64,000 nucleotides of DNA. Origin: Sphagnum magellanicum. Lineage: Eukaryota > Streptophyta > Sphagnopsida > Sphagnales > Sphagnaceae. Both the position numbers and the translations under genes were made by a program. The stretch lies in assembly GCA_021904315.1 (NCBI GenBank), contig CM038920.1, positions 1,674,001-1,738,000 of the forward strand. The letters run 5' to 3'. The notes below the pieces were generated by a model. The model worked only from the letters and a program-made list of their open reading frames with translations, did not search any database and was not told where the DNA came from. Positions 1 through 13,400 of this stretch are shown here, piece by piece (the stretch's first letter is position 1; each line of letters begins with the position of its first letter).

Positions 1-120
1 GAGGTCAGAACGAGAAGTTATGAACGCCCAAAGTCCTGGGAGTCCAAACCGGGACAGTTTCGGGACTCCACTTTGGGAGTCTCGGGAAAAAGTGCCATTC
101 GGATGCAAGTGCAACGGAGG
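1..120 (-). repeat. Edge of a dispersed repeat, same family as the insert at 22.5-23.3 kb
   Basis: The reverse complement of bases 1-100 aligns well with 22846-22945. Shared pieces include GGAGTCCCGAAA versus GGACTCCCGAAA, TGTCCCGG, GGACTCCCAG versus GAACTCCCAG, and CATAACT. The element is cut by the window edge, so its type cannot be settled here. An LTR or other long repeat of a retroelement is the most likely source, because the partner copy is inserted inside another retroelement. Homology fades beyond about position 120. Confidence 0.6.
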
Positions 121-3100
121 GATGCAAGTGTGACGTAAAGAATACTAATTTTGAATTACCATCCGATTCATCTTGTTTCACAATCCTTTGTCTTCAAAAT
201 TTGTAGATCATTTTGCAGTCCCTACGACATCAACCAGTTAGACTTTTGATACTTTCTAACATACCCTTTTAAATTCTAGAATTGAAAAAAAAACCACTCA
301 TCTGAACCCTTTCATTTACAATACAACAACAAAAAATGTAGAAAACCTTCTTGCTATTATAAAAAGAATAAAAAAAATTTCCCCACAAGATGGTTACCAA
401 ATGCACTAATAGAAAACCCCCCGTTTTGCAACTACATTTTCAACTATTGTTCAACTACAAACATAGTTGGAAACTACAAAAATAGTTGCAAATTATTTTT
501 TGCAATTGGGAAATGTTTTTTTTCAACTACAAACCAGTAAAGTGGATAAATACAAGTCAAAAATGTCATTGCAGTTGGAAGTGTTTGCCACGTGTCAATA
601 CCATAACAATAGCCACTACTTACCATTTTAGTAGCAAAATGTTCCACCAATTTAATTGAGGGATGTTGTTAACAACCTTTGCATGGTGGATGAACTTCAT
701 CCGTTGACTGGGCATGATGTCAGCACACATTTAGTTGTAATTTCGACTATGCTAGATGTATGTAGGTTAGAGTGTTTGGCCAATAGTGAGGTGACATGTG
801 GCACACTCATAACCTTAAACCAATAGTCAACCCAAAGTAAAGGATTAGTTGAAAAGTTGACTATGTTATAACTACGATGAAAAAATCATTTGGCCAATAA
901 TGAAGTAACACATGGTGATTTGATATGTTTAATGGATTAATTGAGGCGTAATAGAGATTGAGTTGCAAGGTCAACTATATCGCAACTATGTTTGTGGAGC
1001 GTTTAGGCTAATAATGGGGCAACACATGGCACTATTAAAATTTAATTGAAACATTTTTTAACATTTCATTTTTTATTTCAATTTTTAACTTAATATTTGG
1101 TTAAATCAATTGCATGTTAATCGCAGATCGCAAATCTCTCAACATGTTATCACTATGTATCACACCAAGACTTTGAAAACCTTGAAATTTTTTTGTGCAT
1201 GGTATTATTTAATAATGCATGATTCACACTCAAGTGCATTTGCATTTTACCTTTTCATTCAAAAATTACATTTTTAGGCTTAATAGCCTATTAAATAATA
1301 CATTACTTATGTCTTGAAAAATAAATGTAAAATTATAATAAACATTCTTGGCCTACACATCATGATTGCAAATTGTCCTAGATGTTCTAAATTTCAACAT
1401 TTTCCTTCATATGAAAATAACTTGGCTTGGTGCATTTTAAACCACTAAAGCATATTCTATATCCATACATCTTGTAATGGATTTGATATTTATTAAATTT
1501 CATAATGATCATACCTCTAACAAGTAGTAACACTAAATTCAACACAATGGTAAATTTTGGTTTGTATTGAAAATCAAAATTGCAAATAAACTAATATAGA
1601 ATTTCATTCTAATTTTAATTCTAAACTAATTACTAAATTATAATTAATAATTATTTATTTTCCTCAATGTTATGTGAATGAAATTCGTTAAACTTAAAAA
1701 AATCATTCTAAACATCAAATTCATTAATATCTCATAAGAAATGGCATCACATGGGTGTTAGAGAATTTGTTAATGTTTCAATAGGTGAACATAAAATTTC
1801 ATATGCTAGAATCAATGGAAGTGGAAATGATTTCATGAACAATCATGGATTATCAACATGTGATAACTAGTTTTTTTAAAATTTTATTTTACTTAGTTAA
1901 AATTTTGATGTTTTAATATTTTAACCTTATATCAACTGATCATCATTGGTAATGCAAAATAGCATAGAGTCCAAGTAGCTAAGCAAAAATAAAGGGCAAA
2001 TTGTAATAATTTTGCCATTTCCCGTCTTGGGTTTTTTGCTTTGATTTTTTGGGTTTTTAGGTGGGTTTGAATAGACTTTTGTCAAAGATAATTTCAAAAT
2101 GAACTAATATCTATTTAATTGACTCGCACAAACTCATGAACATTATTACTGAGGATTAACAAAATTTGCTTGCGTCTATGATCTCTAAAGTGGAGTGAAT
2201 AACAAGCCAATGGTCTATTCTGGGATTGATATTGACAAAATGGGTGGTTGTCATGATCAACTTTTGATCGAAGAAAGTCATGGCTGAGGAGATATTTCAC
2301 ACCAATCCACACTACCCTACCCTCCTTCCAAGAAATTGAGTATACATCGGATTGTTGGTAGATGTTATGGGGCCAAATAATAATCGGGATGATAATATTA
2401 AAGAACTTGTATTTTCTTACATTGAAGTGACATAAATTTTCACATGACATGAAGATGTCATAGCCCTTGCATAGGTCCTTGCTCAAGCTAGAACACGCTT
2501 GTGTTCCAATACTTAGTTGTGGTGGGTCATTTTGAGATGTTCCTAACATAGGAAGCACAACCCATCATAAGAGTTGAAAGTCTAAATTCCTATTTATGGC
2601 TACTATTGTGGTAATATGAGGGTATCAATTTTTTTTCCATATTAATTAGTTTTGATCAAAAAAATAAAATCACAATGAGCCTCTTTGATAAAGTTCTCAA
2701 ACTTTGGAGACTCTGCAAATTAGAAATTTTCACTCCAAACATTAAAATAGCTAAGTCCCAATATTGGCCCTCCTAGATATAGGTTCTAAGAGCAAAACAA
2801 TTCTAATCTATATGTATAAAGAAATGTACTAATCTTGGGCAGGTATATTTATTTTTAATATATATCAACCACCTAAAGGTATATAAGCTTTTTTAAAAAT
2901 TGGACCAGGTAAGGGTAAAAGTAGGGGACAAACATCTACCTTGTTCAAGGCAAATTGAGATGCCAAATCAATTATATTCAATAATTAGTCACCGTAATTT
3001 CGACAAAATTTCATTTATTTACCCTCTTCAAAACAATTATCCTCCTCTTGAGTACAGGTAGCTGTGAACTATATACTAGTCAGGTGAAATAAATACAAGG

Positions 3101-4250
3101 CAAGTAAAAAATAATTAGCATGCAAATAAGGTAATAAAAGGGTAAAGAAAAAAATTAAGATGTTGCAAGGTACATTATTACATATTTGTGAACACATTAA
3201 AGATAATTCACCTGCACAACACTGCTATGTGCATATGTTGTAATGAAAAAATGATCTGACACATGTGTTCAATAGCAAATATAAACAACCATAGCTGATA
3301 GTGTGGAGAAGTGCGGAGCCCAAATTGATAAACTAAAAATCAAATATGATTGATGGGTTCAGTGACAATGTCCCACAATGGACCCTAACCACACGTAACA
3401 GATTACACATTGCCTCCATCTTGAGACGGGCTGTTACTGCAAGGGAGGGTCCATCTAGACTTGGAGTTTTATGGGGTTTACCTCCCCCTCTCTTTAGTTG
3501 ATATGCTTCATGTGACTGGTGGAGGGTTCGGTTCTTGGTGGTTCCCTTTCCTCCTTGGGTTCTTAGTGCCTCGCTTTCCTCCTTGTGGCCCGCCTCATTA
3601 GGGCTACTTGCTTGCCTGGACTTTGGTCCTTGCCCCTTGTTTCTTTTTCTGTCACTTTCTTCGGTCGCTTTCTTTTTATAAAATTTGGCAGGGTTTCATC
3701 AGATTACACATTTAATGAAGGAGATCCTCTAGACTCGTTTTCCTAGTTTGATTATATTTCACTCTTGGCAGACAAATCAATACCAGTGGTTAAAGTTTTA
3801 CTTGTGACTATTTCCTTCCTGGGCGGCTTTAGTTATACTTCAACTAATTTTAGGTGAGGAATTGAGTGACAACAGGCAAGTTGCATCTCTCAAGACTAGC
3901 ATATGTACATGAATGGGTTTATAGGAATTGGAATCTTGATTTCTCGAGTCATGTTTGAGACACCATTGGTAACAACAGTTGAACAAGTCTGGATATGACT
4001 GAATCTGGCCATAATGTATGGCCAACTCCGCTACAGGCCTGAGGAGTGAGGATGATATGGTGGAACCATTTCTGTTGCCTCAATATAGTATGTATGCCAG
4101 AGGAAAGTTCTGAGATGGATAACTATAGGGGGGAAAACTTCAAAGGGCCTATCAGTTTTGTGGAGCAGGCAAACACAAAGGGGGGAAAACATCATTGATC
4201 ACTATTTCTTGATTCAAACACTAAAAAATAGTAGTGCTCCACCATCCTTC
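121..4250. other. AT-rich spacer without a supported gene
   Basis: No reading frame here has a recognisable protein family or a consistent splice pattern. The predicted frames at 2115-2558 and 3840-4025 (minus) have no recognisable domain. A less AT-rich patch at 3420-3720 ends in an A/T-rich tail followed by an 18-nt word that recurs at 60912 (see findings). The missing 3' half of the neighbouring transporter gene was looked for here and not found. Confidence 0.6.
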
Positions 4251-4303
4251 CTCTAGTGTAGAAAAGTCTTCATCGCATAATGAGGGAAAAACATGATCTT
4301 TAC

Positions 4304-6431
4304 CTGTAAATTATTAGAGATGCTCATAGAAAGAGTCCCAAGGATGAGGCAAAGACCTCCAAGAGTCCATCTATTGATCCCCCATGTCCCTTCAAACCTC
4401 ACAATAAGCTCTTCCATAAGAAATTTATTTCTTGGCTGCAATGTAATAGAGTTTGGTGGAACTTTTTTCGTTACCAAACTTGTTAATATGGCGGGTCCCT
4501 TGTATATCAACATGAGGAGTGCCCCTGAGACACAAAATACTATGCCCAGAATTTTGGCCTGCCCATCCCGCTTCCTATATCTAACCTCCTCTGTCCTGAA
4601 AAATGCACAATTTGACCCTGTAAATCCTTTGCCAATTGGTGGGTTCTCATAGTAAATACTGGACACAGCAAAACTCTGTTTGAAATATGAACAAACATTT
4701 GTTAGTATAGAAAAGAACACTTGCATACAATTGTGCAGAAGATCTACAAGATCTGGAACAAGAACAATGCTGACAATATCAAAGTCATCTCACAATCCAA
4801 AACTTCAAGAACAATGCCTACAATATTGGTCATAGATCACAATCCAAAACTTCAAGGAAAGATTTACTATATAATTCCATGAGAAACCTATGTCTGGAAA
4901 TTAGTAAACAGTATGCAGGCCTTACAAAATTTCAGGCTTGTTGTTGATCAAGTTACCTGAAAGTGGCAGCAATTAATAGCACAAAAACTGGAGTGCAGTT
5001 TTGCATGGCTGATGCGAAGAAAGTAGTTGTGTTCTCTAGACCCACCAAAAACAATGTTTGCTCCAAAAAACACCTGACCACCCAAAACTTAGATCATATT
5101 AGTTGCTTCATATGGTGTGCTTGGAAATCTGCAATTAATATGATGTAAAACCAAGAAATTGCACAAGATTAGTCTACTTAGGTATTTAGTCAATTAATGC
5201 TGGATTAAACTGTTAATTCTAGACTTTTTCTAACACCTAATGCATAGGATCAAGCTTTTTTTACTGAATTTTGATGTAAAAGATTGTTAACATTTATTTA
5301 TTATATTATTTAGTGAAACCAAACATTATTAATATACATCGTTGCATTGCGTTATGATCCTCAAATCAAAGTTTTTCTTCAATTTTTTGACTTCCAAAAC
5401 AGTAGCAATTGTTAGTTCTGAACTTTTTAAAAATTCAAAATTAACTTATTTATTGTATCATTTGGTGATCTCCAAATCAAAGTTTCAATTTAATTTTTCA
5501 ATTTTCAAAACAGCAATTGTTAACCTTGGACTTTTCAAAAGTTCAGAATTAACTAATATTTATTATTACATCATTTGGTGATTCCAAAATCAAAGTTTCT
5601 CTTCAAATTTTCAACTTCAAAATGGTCAATTGTTTAATTCTTAACTTTCCAGCTAAACAATGCGATGCTGACTTAGGAACAAAAATAATTATAATTGCTC
5701 CAACAATGTGATTAATTTACATATGATTAAGAGCTAGATTTGATGTTTAATTAGTAATCTTGAGATTAAGCTGGGCAATCCCCAAAATTAAGCAAGCATC
5801 AGAATTGAGAGCTCATGAGGTCGCGGCCTGGACTCAGCATGATCTTGAAGATCTCGCATGATGCACTTTCCTATTATGTTCAGAAGCAGCAACTGCACTT
5901 ACCCAAAAACTCCTCAGAAGCATTAAGTTGAGGACAAGGACTGAACATTTGGGCCGCAATTTCCTGCACACGGAAGGAAGGAAACCCATCATCAGAAACA
6001 AGAAGATTTCCAAACCCATTGATCACCACAAAGCTGTGTTCTTTTCCATTGGGTAGTGTCTAAAATTATTTTCATAGATTCTTCAATATAGCTGACTCAG
6101 TCTAAAGCGAGCACACAGTTTTTCCTAAACTGTCCAGAAACAAACTAGAAAGCTGGTTAAATGCTGCAGTTTTGCCAGTAGAAGATTATGAATTACTTAA
6201 TGCTTCCTTCTCCTCCTCGGCACTTGCTTACATCTCTGTGAAGAAAGCCAAGGGCACCAGAATGCAGACAGCAATTGCGTCCCTGTAAAGGCAGAAGACA
6301 AGAAGGTTGACACCTCCATTGAGAGCCGACTTTGAGATCACAAAGTAACCCACAGCTCCGCAGGAGACTAGCAACATAGCAGCGTGTGCCTTGAAGGGTA
6401 TGGGAGGAGCCTGCTCTTCTTCTGTTGCCAT
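4304..6431 (-). CDS. WAT1-related / UMAMIT-type EamA transporter, 5' half only
   Basis: The family is plant drug/metabolite-superfamily exporters of amino acids or auxin, with ten membrane helices in two EamA repeats. Exons on the minus strand: 6431-6232 (ATG, donor gtaagc), 5963-5903 (donor gtaagt), 5060-4957 (donor gtaact) and 4595-4304 (donor gtaaag); the phases agree and give 219 codons. Seen: an N-terminal hydrophobic segment with LYRD, the linker KLRPK, the block VGLENTTTFFASAMQNCTP, and RYRKRDGQAKILG ... LIYKGPA. These are hallmarks of the first EamA repeat of WAT1-like proteins. The second repeat (about 150 residues) was not found downstream, so the gene is truncated or its last exons lie beyond a long intron. 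Exon 3 needs the acceptor TTGGAG|CAAACA; the stronger-looking site 13 nt upstream breaks the frame. Substrate unknown. Confidence 0.75.
4762..4855. repeat. 47-bp tandem duplication in transporter intron 3
   Basis: Two adjacent units each begin AAGAACAATGC and end CACAATCCAAAACTTC, with a few differences between them. They lie inside the intron between transporter exons 3 and 4. Confidence 0.75.
5346..5650. repeat. About 112-bp imperfect tandem triplication in transporter intron 2
   Basis: Three successive units contain AAATCAAAGTTT, a poly-T/C stretch, AGCAATTGTTA (or TCAATTGTTTA) and CATTTGGTGAT spaced about 112 bp apart. The unit is AT-rich and non-coding. The third copy is shortened. Confidence 0.7.
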
Positions 6432-6480
6432 CTCTGTCTCTCTCTCTCTCTACAGAGTGTTCTTAAACTGGGTATGAAGT
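6432..6480 (-). promoter_or_regulatory. CT-rich 5' leader of the transporter gene
   Basis: On the coding strand an (AG)n run lies immediately upstream of the ATG at 6431. Such purine/pyrimidine microsatellites are common in plant 5' UTRs. No TATA box could be assigned with confidence. Confidence 0.35.
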
Positions 6481-6499
6481 GCAAGACTAAGTGTGCTAC

Positions 6500-8060
6500 A
6501 AAACAGCAGGAGGAGCTGCTCTTACACTTCAAGCCCAGTTTTTGAACACTAAAATTTTCTGTGGATCTATGATGGGAGAAGAGAGAACACCTGCCTAACT
6601 ACCTTTAGTTCAGTACTAAATAATTACGAGGAAAAAAATTCCGGACTTTTGAAAAAAATTCAGTGTTACTTTTAACCCTAAGGTCGGTTTCGTCATTAAT
6701 TAGTCTTTAAAATAGTGAAATGAATTTTCATGAAAATACAAAGTGGTTCATGAGGTGTTAAAAACCATCATAATAATTATAGCATGCAACAATCTGTACA
6801 ATTTCACTCCTCATACGACAACATCGTAATAGATCATGAAAAAACAATACTTTCTAATGTATAAAACAACAAATTAGTTTGTTTATACAGTTAAGGTGAA
6901 AATATATGTAGCAGTAGTGGAGGCGCTCAGGCAAAAGGAAAGACACAACGAAACTCAGTTTACCACCAATCTGATGGTTTTTTTGAGTTTCATCCCCCCT
7001 TGAATTCTAATGTACTATTTTGCAGGTTTTTTTTTAATCTCACCTTGTGTATGACCAAACTGAGGGTTCTGGTGCTGTGTTTTTCTTACTTTACGGACAA
7101 CTCTGTTATTGGCTTTGGAAAAGGCTACGGAAGGATTGCAGCTTCATTTGGTCTCACAGTTTTCAAGGACATTTAACACAAGGTTTCTCACCACTTTTGC
7201 AGGAGGGCCCCATTGTTTATGCTGCCCAAAGAGTAGATGGAGCCCTCCTCTTTGTGCATCTATCGCACTAAAAATCAGCAAAAATGGATAGAGGTGAGAA
7301 AGTTATGCCCGCCCTCAACTAAGGGAGGTTGATTTACAAAAAATTCTCAATTGAACAGCTCATAGCCTATTTTCAAACTCCTCAAAAAGAATTTAATATT
7401 ATCCTATTGGCTTTAGGGATAGAAGATGATTTGTAGAGCTTAAGATGATGATTTCACGCTCAATTTGAACCAAACAAATTGAGAAAGTTATGAACTGATG
7501 AAATAGGAGGGGTCCAAATGAAAACAAATGTGTTTTGCAATTCGAAAAAACGAATTTTCTTTACTCCTCTTTTCTGGCTGCTCCTTTGGATTTGCATTTC
7601 AAAGATGCTTTGTAAAGCTTGAGAATTCTATAACATTTTAAATCACTCAAAATGGAGAAGAATTGAGAAAGATCTGACAAAGTGTTAGGTGATAGGCTAG
7701 TGTTCAGTGATGAGCCAGTTTACCCTACTAGATTCTGTTTTCAACTGATGCTTAGTTTTTGGAAGGAATAGCGCATCAGTTCTCTTTTAAAGTTGTGGTC
7801 ACTTGGACCAAAAAGTCATGTGCCAGGGCAGAGATAGTTAAGTGACTAGAAAGCTGCTTGTTAGGGTGGGGTCAACAAAAAAAAAAAGGTGCTCCAAGGT
7901 ACAGTACAGTGATTTTTTTTGGGGAAAACTTTTGCCGCTTTTCTGACAAAAAAGAAGGGAATTTTTTTAATTCCCACTTTAAATTTGACTATGTTTTCTT
8001 TTTTTGTTTGGGAAAATCTGTCAAATTTTCTATATCACAAAATTAAATTACATTGAGGAA
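6500..8060. other. Spacer without a supported gene
   Basis: There are only short frames with no family resemblance. The pair of overlapping frames at 7047-7291 (plus) has no recognisable motif or splice context. Confidence 0.5.
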
Positions 8061-8063
8061 TGC

Positions 8064-8395
8064 GGGCCACTTTAGATGAGGGTCTAAGGTCCAGGGTCCA
8101 ATGAAATAGAACGATCCTAATTGCTGAGAGCCATAAATTGGACCCAGGGCCTTTAGATGAGGGTCCAAGACCAAAGAGTGGCAAATTGAGGCTAAACCCA
8201 CATGGCACCATTTTGGAGGGGAAATCAATTGTCTCGGACCCCAAAAAAAGAGCTCCAAGGAGAGCTCATGATTTGGAGAACCAAGATGCAAGCTAGAGTC
8301 CAAGGCAGGGTCCAACTCAAGGATTCAGTTTGCTTCAAATGAGTCCAAATTGGTTCCTAGGAATTTGGACCCTCGACCCCGATCTAAAGCCAGCC
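8064..8395. mobile_element. MITE-like TIR element, copy 1
   Basis: About 330 bp, strongly similar to 54595-54919 along its whole length (shared blocks include GTGGCAAATTGAGGCTAAAC and CCAAATTGGTTCCTAGGAA). The ends are inverted: the left end reads GGGCCACTTTAGATGAGGGT and the right end, reverse complemented, GGCTGGCTTTAGATCGGGGT. An internal copy of the terminal word (CTTTAGATGAGGGTCCAAG) sits near 8150. There is no coding capacity, so a non-autonomous DNA transposon is inferred. The target duplication is not clear. Confidence 0.7.
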
Positions 8396-10469
8396 TGACT
8401 CAATGGCAATTTAAATTGACCATCTCAAATTCATTATTCAACAACCACACTTGGCTTGCCTGCCACAGAAGCATTTTTGGTGCTCACACTTTGGTCTATT
8501 TTCAATCAATTTTGGTACAATGATTCAGTACTTGTGGATCCAAAACCAAGCTCAGATGCCCAGATATTAGGAGAACAATTTGCACAAACTCCTTTAGATG
8601 CAATAGAAATATAGCTTACAAGAGGCTATGAAATTTTGAGTAAAACCTTCAAGTCTCTAATATTTTTACTCGCCATATATTGTATATCAAAATCATGCCA
8701 AGATGAAGTGCCTACTGTGTGAGGGAGAAGTTTGCAATCTTACCCATAGGGTAAAGCCCAAGAAGCAGGGTCTTCCCAAAATAAGCACCTGCCTAAGGTG
8801 GAGCCAAGGGACACGTATTTCTTGAACACCCCAATCCAAAGGTTTCACCAACTATTTTGGGTCCAACTAGCTTGATTTTGGAACCAAGTTTATGACTTCT
8901 AGGTCACATTTGTGAAACCACTTCTGAATAACTTAGAGGATTGTTCTTTGGGGAGAAATTAATTGTGAACATCAAAATTATTTTGCAATGCTTAAAAGTT
9001 TTCCAATCCTTTGCGATTTCACATGCACATATTTACTGCTCAATGTTATGGATTCTCATTACAAGCTCCTAGTTCTTATGGTTATAACTTCTTGTAAGTA
9101 ACTAAGAAAGCAAAGCATGAAGTATTATTTTCTGGAAAAGAAAAGAACTCTATATATTGTACACTCTTCCACCTCCCATACAAAATAACAAACAATCAAG
9201 AAAACCAACAAATGATTTGCATTCATCGAAAAGGACCTGGATCAATCCAAATCATTCCAAGATGTTGAAAAAATGATTTATTGAATCTTGGATGAAATCC
9301 TCGAAACCTGGTTGTACTTTGTTTAAAAAGGGATACAATGCACACCTCCTCCTCCTAATTGAGGTACAAGCCATGCAAGTGATGGGAAATTTACCAGCCA
9401 AATCTCCTCGCATCCCTCCCATTTGATGTAAACCTGGGAAACTGTATGGCAAGAGAAACCCAACAAGAACAAAGAAGTCATTGACAGGGAAAAGAAAAAA
9501 AAAGGGGCGGGGATGGGGGGGATGAGTCCTAGCAAAACCACCAACAGTTCAAAACAACAAGAGATTGCGTGGGTGTGCAATCAAGCAGAAGTTAAATGGA
9601 AGCAAGTTCTACCATTACAACTTAACTCGGTTTACAAAGTATGAAGCCTGCATCTTTTGTAATGTAATTGGTACCCATTTGCTCAAAAGGAGTGACAATG
9701 ATTGAGAAAAAGAGAGATGTTGGTATTTCTAACTTTGTTGACAGGAGTATGCAAAAAATGCATCAGCTTGTTTGCAGAGGCAACCAAAGATTTCTCTCAC
9801 TAAAAAGAGTCCTTTCCTTCCATAAGGTCAAAAGATCCCCATTAGAGGAAGGTATCTATGTTGGGTTATCATGGCAGCCTATGCCCTAAAACTCAATTAT
9901 TGGGAACTTATATTAGATTCAGCGTGACAGAATTGAGTCATTGAAAATCAGTATCTTGCTAGCTGTCACCAAAGGACCTGAAAAGCATACTCTTCAACAA
10001 AACATAGATGTAACTTTGGACACAGTTTTGAACAGTGCTTCATGAGGCATTTCCTATGTCCTAGATCAACTTCATAATAGCTTCGGTACCATCAAATTGG
10101 TGGGTCCAATTCCAGTTGGTTGAGCTTGGAAATTGAAGACTCATCCATCTGCAGTCAAGCTTGTCTCAAGTGTATTCATATATAGTTCCAGTAGCAAAGT
10201 TTGACTAGAGAAAGCACATCATTTGCAAAGTGAATACTCTCTTTCTCTATATACAACTGTGAGACCACTTGAAGTAAGCCACTGATGTGAGGCATACTAA
10301 AAAGTACCCAACTACTGCTTTGGAAACAGATGACAGTTCCTGCAAGTAGAGACTAATCAGCACTTGCACATATTCATGTGTCATATATTGATTGCAGTGC
10401 CTGCCCAAGGAGTTGTGTCATATATTGATTTGCAGAAAGTAAGGAAATATTTTAAGTTAGACATACCGC
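8396..10469. other. Spacer and 3' flank of the J-like gene; no supported gene
   Basis: Frames at 9252-9889 have no recognisable domain. The last few hundred bases before 10470 probably hold the 3' UTR of the minus-strand J-like/thioredoxin gene, but the poly(A) site cannot be placed. Confidence 0.5.
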
Positions 10470-13400
10470 TCAGGTTGGACCCTCCTTCCTCCTCCGAAGC
10501 CCTTCCAGATTCATAGAATCATCTGTTTGGTCAAATTGCTTCTCCGGCACAGGTGCCTTCTTCTTGTCAAGGTTTTGAACCTCACCTTGAGAAACCTCTT
10601 CCCCATGATGTCTTGCCTGTGATCCATGCAAAATAAGTCTCATGAGTATCAAGAAATTTTCTTTCTCACAATTAAGGAAACCAGGACAAGGTGAAATTTT
10701 TTTTGTTTAAGTCAAAGAAAAGCTTCAAGATAAGGACTGATGACCATGCAAAAGTATAAAATTGTTCATGAAATTTTGTTTCTATCTTTCTGCTGTCAAT
10801 GGCATGAATATGTGTCCTTTTTCCATGCCACAGGCTGGCATCTTGAAAAAGCTGCAGAAAGCAGGAAGAACTACCTGTTGACGGAGGGGAGTATAATTTC
10901 GTGAACGGATAAAGAACTGAGCACCAAAAAATAAGATAAGAAAGAAGAGAAGAGGCAACATCTTGAGGTCTTTTAAGTAGTCAGTCACTGCAGCAAGAAG
11001 CTGCTTCCCATTTGCCAACTTCTCACGGCCTGCCACCAAGAACTCCTGGGTTTGTTCTGCCCATCGTGGCTTTTTCTCCTCTGGTACAAGTCTTGGCATA
11101 CTTCCTTTCTGCATTTCCAAGTGCAACGGGGTCACAGGTGTTGGATTTCACAAACACTATAATGCTGTTAGATGTCCTGTTACTGTGATTCCTGGTTTGG
11201 GAGCTAGCCTCCTAGTAAAAGGGCTGAACCCAACTTACAAAATTAGGGAGATTCTCATTGTCTCCTTCGTAGACCATCTGCGATATCCAAGTCACAATCT
11301 GCAATTGCAATCACCCCCATAATCTTAATCAGAGTATAAGTTGAATCCTAACAGCAGCCATGATTTGTAAGTTCAATAAAATAAAATAAATAGCCCTTCA
11401 ATATGGGACAAACATCACTAGGATAGCAAAAAGAGAAGGCACCTCAGAAACTTCTGCAGAGCCATTATATTTGGACACAAGTTGTGAGGCAATATTCTCA
11501 GTGTCATCCTGCAGGGCTGCCCACAAATTGCGGGCTCGGCGCTGCTTATTTGCCTCCTTTATTGCCTCTTCAATTGTAATATTTTGGTGTTGATAACGTA
11601 CTAGAAATATCTTTGGCACATCAATATCTCCATATCTCCTTGCCCCACATGCCTCAAACATGTTTGCTGAGTGTAAATAGAAGTAGCAAAAGTCCTGCTC
11701 ATTTCCCACATGCAATGCTAGCTGTCTCAGCCTCTTCAATGGTACATATGGTAATACTCAGTAAGCGTGCTTGGGCAAAAACAGATTTTATTGAATCTGC
11801 CTAGAGTGCATACTGATCACTGAAACATTATAGACCAACATCTCATCTAATCATTAGCTTCCTTCGACAGTCAAGTTCAGCTTTGGTTGCACATCATAGA
11901 TGATGCTCATGTCAACAAGACACTAGGTAGTGTGGCTATGATTAGTTCTGGAAAGCTACTTTGTGAAGGGACATACTTTTTGGGTTTCACCATCAAGCCA
12001 GGCAAGACTAAGGCGTTTTTCTCTCAATGCTTTTGCTCCAAGCAATGGTCTTGACGCTTCATTTGTTTCGTCTTCACTTGTTAAGTTGTGGAGCACACCC
12101 CGCATCACCTGTCATTACATCAGTCACAACATACAGATGAGCCAAACCTTTCATCACAAACATTACAATTGCTGCAAATTATGCCATCTCAAATGCACCC
12201 ATGATACAGAAGTGGAAAAGAAAGAAGCTCACTCCCCGCATTTGAGTGAGTTCTGAGCCTGGTCTTCCAGCCACAACAACACAGTACCATGTGTTGGTAT
12301 CATTGCCTGCCTTTGAATACCCAGAGGCGTCACAACCAAGCTCTGCAGCAGTTATGCTCCGTAGCTGTGGCAACTCTGCACCTCATTCCACCCTCCCTCT
12401 CAAACTGTTAAGAAACTGAGCTTACCCAAATCTTTCTTGTTCTGTTGGCCACATACTACTTCACTCCCGTTCACTATTTGTCTGTCATCACACACCGTCT
12501 GGATTCCACGACAACAGAAATAAAATAATCTCTTCATAGAACTATTCTCAGCATCATCTGTGCATCAATGCATTACCAAAAGTTTTGTGCTTTTCCATTG
12601 CTTGTTGAAATACCGAGCTGTTCATGTGACCTGTGTGCAGCCCCCCAGAATACATCCATAGACCATGAACATAATTCTCATGCAAGAATTGTGACAAGAC
12701 TTCTTGAACTGTCATAGTTTCGGATCACAAGACCACAAAAAGAAGCAGTTACACAATACAAAGGAGATAATGAATGTTGACCTTGAGATGATTGAGTAGA
12801 GCATCTAAGGCTAATGCTGTTTTTCTTGAAGGAAGATCATAGTATCAGAAGTGGAAGAGAAGGTAGGGAATTCATGCCATGATAAATGACAGGTTCCAGA
12901 CCAGGGTCCTTCACAAACACTACAGCAGGTGCTGACTTCACTCCAACTCTGTCCACAACAACCCGGTCATCACCATATGTTGATTACTTTCTCTGTGCAT
13001 ACCAAGTAAGTGTGGAACTGCACATGCTGAAGGTGATGCAGGACTTTATGAAGAAACAAGAGGAGAAGATTCCTGAGAGTTCTAGAAATCAGCTAAGTTC
13101 TGCAGTGTACAATAAAGAAAAGGAAAACAGAATGTGCTAGTCCAGACAAACAACCTGGTCTCCCAAAATGTGCTGTTCTGCTCCTGCCAAAGCACCATAG
13201 CAAAGACTGCATAATCCCAGTACTGCTTGGCAGCCTGTCGAATGTATGGTGCTGCCCTTTCACCTGTGTTAGAAAACACTATCACCTTCACCTGCTCACA
13301 AAAGAAATTGCCATTACTGATGTAAGCAAGTTCTAGCTTCTTCTTGCCTTCATTTTCCTTCTTTATTAATTCTCCTTGTTCCCTCAGCCCTTGTTACTTT

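Noticed and set aside
4293..4652. 119-codon plus-strand ORF
   Set aside because: It is the antisense shadow of transporter exon 4, which has clear WAT1-like motifs on the minus strand.
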